The translations under genes were made by a program, and so were the position numbers. The notes under the pieces were generated by a model. It was not told the DNA's origin, ran no database searches, and was given only the letters and a program-made list of their open reading frames with translations. From Gammaproteobacteria bacterium (GTDB lineage: Bacteria; Pseudomonadota; Gammaproteobacteria; SZUA-140), in NCBI GenBank assembly GCA_016712635.1, contig JADJQS010000016.1:1-17176 (forward strand): DNA of 17,176 nt, written 5' to 3'. This document shows, in pieces, positions 13,114 through 17,176 of this stretch; position 1 is the first letter of the stretch, and the number at the start of each line of letters is the position of its first letter.

Positions 13114-14120
13114 ATGCATGACCACGGCCCTGGTGTCATCCTTGAGGCGTCGCGTGACAGTCAACATTGTGCGGCGCGGGCATGCGGCGCCGCGTTGATC
13201 GCCCTGCTCTGCGCGCTGCCTGCGCAGGCGGCAGAACCCGCCGCCCCGGCCCGCGGCACCGACCACCGGCATGGCGCTGGTCCCGGCCGGCGATTTCATC
13301 ATGGGCAGCGACAAGTCCGAGCATGAGGGCGTCGCGGGCGAATTCGGCAACACCAAGCCGTGGTATCTGGACGAGCATCCGAGCACCGCGTGCGCCTGCC
13401 CGCCTACTATATCGACCAGTACGAGGTCACCAACGCCGACTACCGCGCGTTCTTCGCCGCGGTCAACGTCCCGCCGCCGGACCACTGGCTCGACCGCGGC
13501 TACGTCCCCAGCCTGAAGCGCGACAAGCGGGCGCGCGCTCGATGTCGAGAAGCTGCGCCAGCTCGCGGTGAAGACCTTCAAGCTCGACCCGACACGCGGG
13601 CGATGACGAAGGACGAGCTGGCGGCGATCGGGAAGAAGTTCGAGCTGCAGGGGCGCGAGCCGGTGATCTACTTGAGCTGGAACGACGCCGATGCTTACTG
13701 CCGCTGGGCCGGCAAGCGCCTGCCGACCGAGGCCGAGGACAGGGTGGCGCGCGGCGCCGGTGGCCAGGAATTTCCTGGGGGGCGGAGTGGAAGGACGGCA
13801 TGAGCAACGCCGGCGAGGCCGAATGGGAAGACGGCGTCGCGCCGGTGGGCTCGTATCCGACCGACAAGTCGCCGTACGGCGTGTTCGACATGGCCGGCAA
13901 TGTCTCCGAGTGGATTGCCGACTGGTATCAGGCCTACCCGGGCTCGGACTACACGAGCGACAACTTTGGCGAGAAATTTCCGCGTCGTGCGCGGCGCCTG
14001 CCGCGGCGGCGAGGGCCATTACGCCCTGCACCTGTTCCAGCGCGCGGCGCCTACCGCTTCAACCTCCCCCCGACTCGCGCTTCAACGACCTCGGTTCCCG
14101 CTGCGCCGCCGACGCCCTGA
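13114..14120 (+). pseudogene. second FGE-sulfatase domain protein with signal peptide, multiply frameshifted
   Basis: The ATG at 13114 follows AGGAGG (13104-13109) and starts a frame with a signal peptide (CGAALIALLCALPAQAAEPA). FGE-domain blocks then appear in alternating frames: MALVPAGDFIMGSDKSEHEG (13271 on), VRLPAYYIDQYEVTNADYRA (about 13390), DVEKLRQLAVKTFKLDP, ELQGREPVIYLSWNDADAYC with RWAGKRLPTEAE, GVAPVGSYPTDKSPYGVFDM, AGNVSEWIADWYQAYPGSDY, RVVRGACRGGEGHYALHLFQ and RFNDLGSRCAADA. At least six single-base shifts are needed to join them. Unlike the upstream paralogue, no C-x4-C pair is seen near the end, so it would be of the non-FGE (EgtB/PvdO-like) kind. The end is uncertain; stops lie at 14120 or 14200. 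The conservation between shifts argues for base errors rather than old decay. Confidence 0.7.
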
Positions 14121-14172
14121 CCGCGAAGGCCGCCAGCCTGAGTGATCCTCCAATAATCCGGGACAAATTAAT

Positions 14173-14321
14173 GACGCTGGGGAGTGATTTATTTTATTGA
14201 TGCCCGCGCCGTCTGCCTGACCTCACTCTCCGGCCCCCGTCCAATCGGCACGGAAAAATAAATCTGTCCCCAACGTCAAAAGTTTTCTGTGCCTGCCAGG
14301 CGTGAAAATAAATCTGTCCCC
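14173..14321. repeat. inverted pair and extra copy of the AAATAAATCTGTCCCC half-repeat
   Basis: GACGCTGGGGAGTGATTTAT (14173-14192, then TTT) is an imperfect inverted copy (20 of 23 matches) of the arm at 14255-14277, which reads AAAATAAATCTGTCCCC then AACGTC. They flank 59 bases. A third copy of the half-repeat is at 14305-14321. The stretch fills the gap between the FGE pair and the DUF2959 gene; TATAGT at 14332-14337 is a possible -10 box for the latter. Confidence 0.7.
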
Positions 14322-14386
14322 GATGATGGGGTATAGTATCTGCGCCATTTTGATCATCGTTCCACTGACTGGAGGGAGTCGCCGCG

Positions 14387-15054
14387 ATGCATTTGAATAA
14401 CAAGAACCTCACATTTCATCGCCGGTGGCGCTGGCCTTGTTGTGCCCGGGTGGCTGCCAGACCGCTGAATTACGGCAGGATGGAGAAATTCCGGCGTCGA
14501 GAAGCGCGACATTCTGGTCAAGCGCGTCGACAAGGCGAGAGGCAAAGCAGGAGGCGAAGGAGCAGTTAGCCTCGGCGCTGGACAAGTTCATCGCCGTGAC
14601 CGGCTATGAAGGCGGCGACCTGGAGGAGCAGTACAACATCCTGAAGGATGAATACGATGCCAGCCTCGCCCGCGCGGAGGACATCAAGTCGCGCATCGTC
14701 GACGTCAAGGATGTGGCGGACAGTCTGTTCGCGGAGTGGAACGAGGAGCTCGGCAAGTACACCGACCCGAACCTGAAGCGCGCGAGCGCCCAGCAGTTAA
14801 AGAGCACGCAGGCGTCCTGTACAAGAAGCTGGTCGCGGCGATGGATGCGGCGGAGAAGAAGATCCAGCCGGTGCTGAACGCCTTCCAGACCGCGTGCTGT
14901 TCCTTAAGCACAACCTCAACGCCAGCGGCGATCGCCTCGCTGCGCAATCAGAAGACGAGATCGAGAAGGACATCTCGGCGCTGATCCGCGACATGAACAC
15001 GTCGATCACCGAGGCGGACAAGTTCATCGACTCGATGTCGAAGCCGGAGGAATC
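14387..15054 (+). pseudogene. DUF2959-type lipoprotein gene with several frameshifts
   Basis: GGAGGG precedes the ATG at 14387. A lipoprotein-like leader follows after one shift (MALALLCPGGCQTA, lipid-attachment Cys at the end). Then come, across frames, MEKF, VEKRDILVKRVDKARG, KQEAKEQLASALDKFIAVTG, YEGGDLEEQYNILKDEYDAS, VLYKKLVAAMDAAEKKIQPV, LNAFQT, LFLKHNLNAS, and EIEKDISALIRDMNTSITEA with DKFIDSMSKPEE. This is the order and charge pattern of DUF2959 proteins, long coiled-coil periplasmic or outer-membrane lipoproteins of unknown role in gammaproteobacteria. At least five single-base shifts are needed. No missense decay is evident. The true stop is unclear; the last readable family residues end about 15054, just before a palindrome cluster. 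Confidence 0.7.
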
Positions 15055-15076
15055 TGCGTGGACAGCTTCAGAGTCC

Positions 15077-15201
15077 GGGGACGGTCTTGAGTCTGTCCCC
15101 GATGATACTTCGGGGACAGATTTTCAAATCCGTCCCCTCCCGAAACTGGGGACAGATTTAAAATCTGTCCCCGTACCAAGCTGATAAATAAATCTGTCCC
15201 C
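15077..15201. repeat. cluster of three REP-like palindromes and one half copy
   Basis: Full copies at 15077-15100 (imperfect), 15112-15137 and 15148-15172, then the AAATAAATCTGTCCCC half type ending at 15201. The cluster lies between the convergent DUF2959 and methyltransferase genes. Confidence 0.85.
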
Positions 15202-15221
15202 GACAGCGGGATTTTGGCGCT

Positions 15222-15930
15222 TCAGGGTTTGACGAACTTCAGCGTGAAGCGGTCGCTCTCGCCGGGATGGCGAGGTAATTTCGCGCGGTCCTCGTCCTCC
15301 AGGGGGCAAAGGTCGGCGGCAGGGTCCAGACGTGGCTCCTCGGGTGATCCTTGGTGTCCTGGGATTGGCGCTGATCTCGCCGCCCTCGACGAATTTGAAG
15401 CCGGCCTTCCTCCGCCAGCTTGATCGCGGGATCCTGGCTGACGTAGCCGGATTTCGCCTTCGGATCCTGCGGCACCGCGGATCGCTGTTCTGCTCGACCA
15501 CACGCCGAGCACGCCACCTGGTTTCAGCGCCGCGAACATGGCGGCGAAGATCTGGTCGGCGGTGCCGGCGGCCATCCAGCTGTGGATATTGCGGAACGTC
15601 AGGCACCATGTCCGCCGAACCGGGCGGTGCGATGGCGGTCTTGTCTGGCGGTGCGAGTACGGTAGTCTTCACCTTGCCGTAGAGGCCGGGGCCGGCGTCC
15701 ATCTTGAACTCTTAAGGCCTTTGCTGCTATGGCGGGCGAAGTTCGCGCTGGAGTCGTGGATCGAATCCGGCCGCGTAATAGGGGATGCCCTTGTCCTCAG
15801 GTAGGGCGCGAGGGACCTCGGGTACCAGCTGCCGCCGAAGATTCCTCCGACCACGCTCGCGTCGTCCTGGATGCCGAAGAAGGTCACTGTCCTGATCGGA
15901 TGGCGGTATTGGTCGCGCGTTTTGTTCGCT
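15222..15930 (-). pseudogene. COG4798-like SAM methyltransferase, 5'-truncated and frameshifted
   Basis: Read on the minus strand from about 15930: EANKTRDQYRHPIRTVTFFG, IQDDASVVGGIFGGSWY, LAPYL, then MDAGPGLYGKVKTTVLAPPD, FRNIHSWMAAGTADQIFAAM, FAALKPGGVLGVW, SGYVSQDPAIKLAEEG, FKFVEGGEISANP and SDRFTLKFVKP, stopping at 15222. These blocks follow the order of a family of predicted exported methyltransferases (COG4798), whose members usually start with a signal peptide. Here the first readable residues begin five bases from the palindrome at 15935-15959, so the signal peptide and start codon are missing. Several single-base shifts separate the blocks. The SAM-binding glycine motif is altered (GIFGGSWY where WPGGGWY is usual). 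Substrate unknown. Confidence 0.65.
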
Positions 15931-15934
15931 TCGA

Positions 15935-15997
15935 GGGGACGGACTTCAAGTCCGTCCCCGTACTACGCCACGATGCGAATAAAATAAATCTGTCCCC
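15935..15997. repeat. REP-like palindrome (GGAC variant) and half copy
   Basis: A full copy at 15935-15959 with stem GGGGACGGACTT/AAGTCCGTCCCC, paired changes on both sides of the stem, then the half type AAAATAAATCTGTCCCC at 15981-15997. It separates the two minus-strand methyltransferase genes and abuts the truncated 5' end of the first. Confidence 0.85.
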
Positions 15998-16027
15998 GAT
16001 AAGACAAAAGTATATCGCCGAATGGGA

Positions 16028-16841
16028 CTATTTGTGTCCCACCGCCAGCAGGAATTCGTGCGGGATGACCAGGCATGTGAACGGTCTGGAAGTCGGCGCG
16101 AAGCGGGCGATCCGTCGCGGACGCTGGCCTGCTCGGCGACGGGCATGGCGTTGAACTGCTGCCTGAGGATCTCGGAGGCCTCCATGGCACTCCAGTAGGC
16201 CTCGAAGGATTCATACTGGTAATCAAAGCGGTGCGGCGTGACGCTGAACTGCGCGGAAGCTGGCGGATTTCAGCATCCCGTCGAGCACGTCTGGCCGGCC
16301 CAGCGAGGTGACCTTTTCGAGCGGCGGCTGGTGCTTTTCGGGCACGCGGCCCCTTGAACGCCCGCGCCGCCCAGCCTGCGGTGGTCATGGATTTCCGCGT
16401 GCCCACACGGCGAAGGCGAACGCGCCACCCGGTTTCAGCACGCGGTGGATCTCGCGGCAACCCTTGAGCGGATCCTCGAACAGCATCACGCCGAAGCGGC
16501 ACAGCGCCTTGTCGAAACTGGCGTCGGCGAAGTCGAGGTGCTCGGCCGGCATGGTCCGGAAACTGACGTTCGTCAGGGGCGCTCCGTCGCGACCTTCTTC
16601 TGCGCGACCCGCACCATGCCCTCGGCGGCGTCGATGCCGGGTGATGACGGCGTGGGGCTGGCGCCGCGCCAGCGTTCAGCGCCGGCTCGTCTGCGCTGGA
16701 GGCGAGGTCGGAGCACCTTGTCACCTGGCGCGACCGCCAGCGCCCGCAGCAACACTTCCCCACCGGGGCCATCTGCGGCAGAAAGACGTCGAACTTCTCC
16801 GCGATCTTGTCCCAGTCGGGCTGGTTGCCTTTATTGCTCAT
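16028..16841 (-). pseudogene. UbiE-like class I SAM methyltransferase, multiply frameshifted
   Basis: The ATG at 16841 opens MSNKGNQPDWDKIAEKFDVF followed by LPQMAPVG. In other frames follow LRALAVAPGDKVL, DLASSADEPAL (motif I region), GIDAAEGMVRVAQKKVATER (strand 2 acidic residue), KSMTTAGWAARAFKG, then near the end MEASEILRQQFNAMP and finally IPHEFLLAVGHK with stop TAG at 16028-16030. The blocks match small-molecule methyltransferases of the UbiE/Methyltransf_11 type, about 270 residues. Many single-base shifts are needed, the most of any gene here. GAGAGGGA lies before the start. A second methyltransferase lies downstream on the same strand across a palindrome. Confidence 0.7.
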
Positions 16842-16975
16842 GGATATCCCTCTCGTGCCGGTTCAAAGGGCTCATGGATAACGCATTGCTTCTCGCGATC
16901 GGGGCGACTGTCGGGATCGGGGCGGGCCGTCGTGCTTGTGGACGGATTGCCGCGAGTGACGGGCTGTTCGCGATT

Positions 16976-17101
16976 GGGGACGGACTTAAGTCCGTCCCTG
17001 AAATCGGGGACAGATTTTGAAATCTGTCCCCGAGCCGCTGCAGAAAATAAATCGGTCCCCAACGTCGTTGGATTGATTGGTCAGGATAAATAAATCTGTC
17101 C
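16976..17101. repeat. REP-like palindromes and half copies at the right end
   Basis: Full copies at 16976-16999 (GGAC variant, last base changed) and 17006-17031. Half copies at 17044-17066, which shares 22 of 23 bases with the arm at 14255-14277, and at 17086-17101. Nothing codable is seen from 17102 to the window end. Confidence 0.8.
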
Positions 17102-17176
17102 TGGATTGCGGCGTAACTGGTTTGTAAGATTTAAATATTCTGTCGGCGTTGAACATGCATGCCGGATGTTGCCTTG

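Noticed and set aside
2321..17101. Recurrent peptide tags such as TDLKSVP, TDFKSVP and RFQICP at the ends of many short open frames
   Set aside because: They are translations of the palindromic repeat in different frames, not a shared protein motif.

Overview
The window looks like a chromosomal segment of a GC-rich proteobacterium, probably a gammaproteobacterium. The basis is coding style, many short REP-like palindromes in intergenic gaps, class II toxin-antitoxin modules, a periplasmic c-type cytochrome and formylglycine-generating-enzyme (FGE) type proteins. The genus cannot be fixed from sequence alone. No rRNA, tRNA, CRISPR array or recognisable transposase gene was seen.

Layout. (1) 1-1001: the N-terminal part of a large SNF2-type helicase leaves through the left edge on the minus strand, followed by a gene-free stretch with a 7-bp tandem repeat. 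(2) 1002-2286: a 118-residue ACT-like protein overlaps a dapA-type dihydrodipicolinate synthase gene, with a perfect hairpin at the junction. (3) 2300-6035: four toxin-antitoxin loci packed into 3.5 kb and separated by palindromic repeats: brnTA with a gutted antitoxin, RES-Xre, an intact brnTA, and higBA whose antitoxin ends inside a second brnA remnant. (4) 6238-9085: a SAM methyltransferase divergent from an asparagine-synthetase-like protein that has lost its glutaminase cysteine. (5) 9141-10975: two overlapping genes for flavin-type split-barrel proteins, the second fused to GAF and a winged-helix-like tail. It is convergent with a cytochrome c gene (11025-11525), with one palindrome between them. 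(6) 12059-16841: signal peptide plus two haem-binding motifs plus an FGE domain; a second FGE-domain gene; a DUF2959 lipoprotein; and two SAM methyltransferases on the minus strand. All of these are broken by many single-base frameshifts while their protein motifs stay well conserved.

Two themes stand out. First, one palindrome family (core GGGGACAGA...TCTGTCCCC) occurs at least 15 times with base-pair-preserving variation, plus about a dozen half copies, mostly at gene ends and between toxin-antitoxin modules. Second, frameshifts are concentrated to the right of about 12.3 kb, which looks more like base-level sequence error than natural decay; this decides how the FGE and methyltransferase genes should be read.
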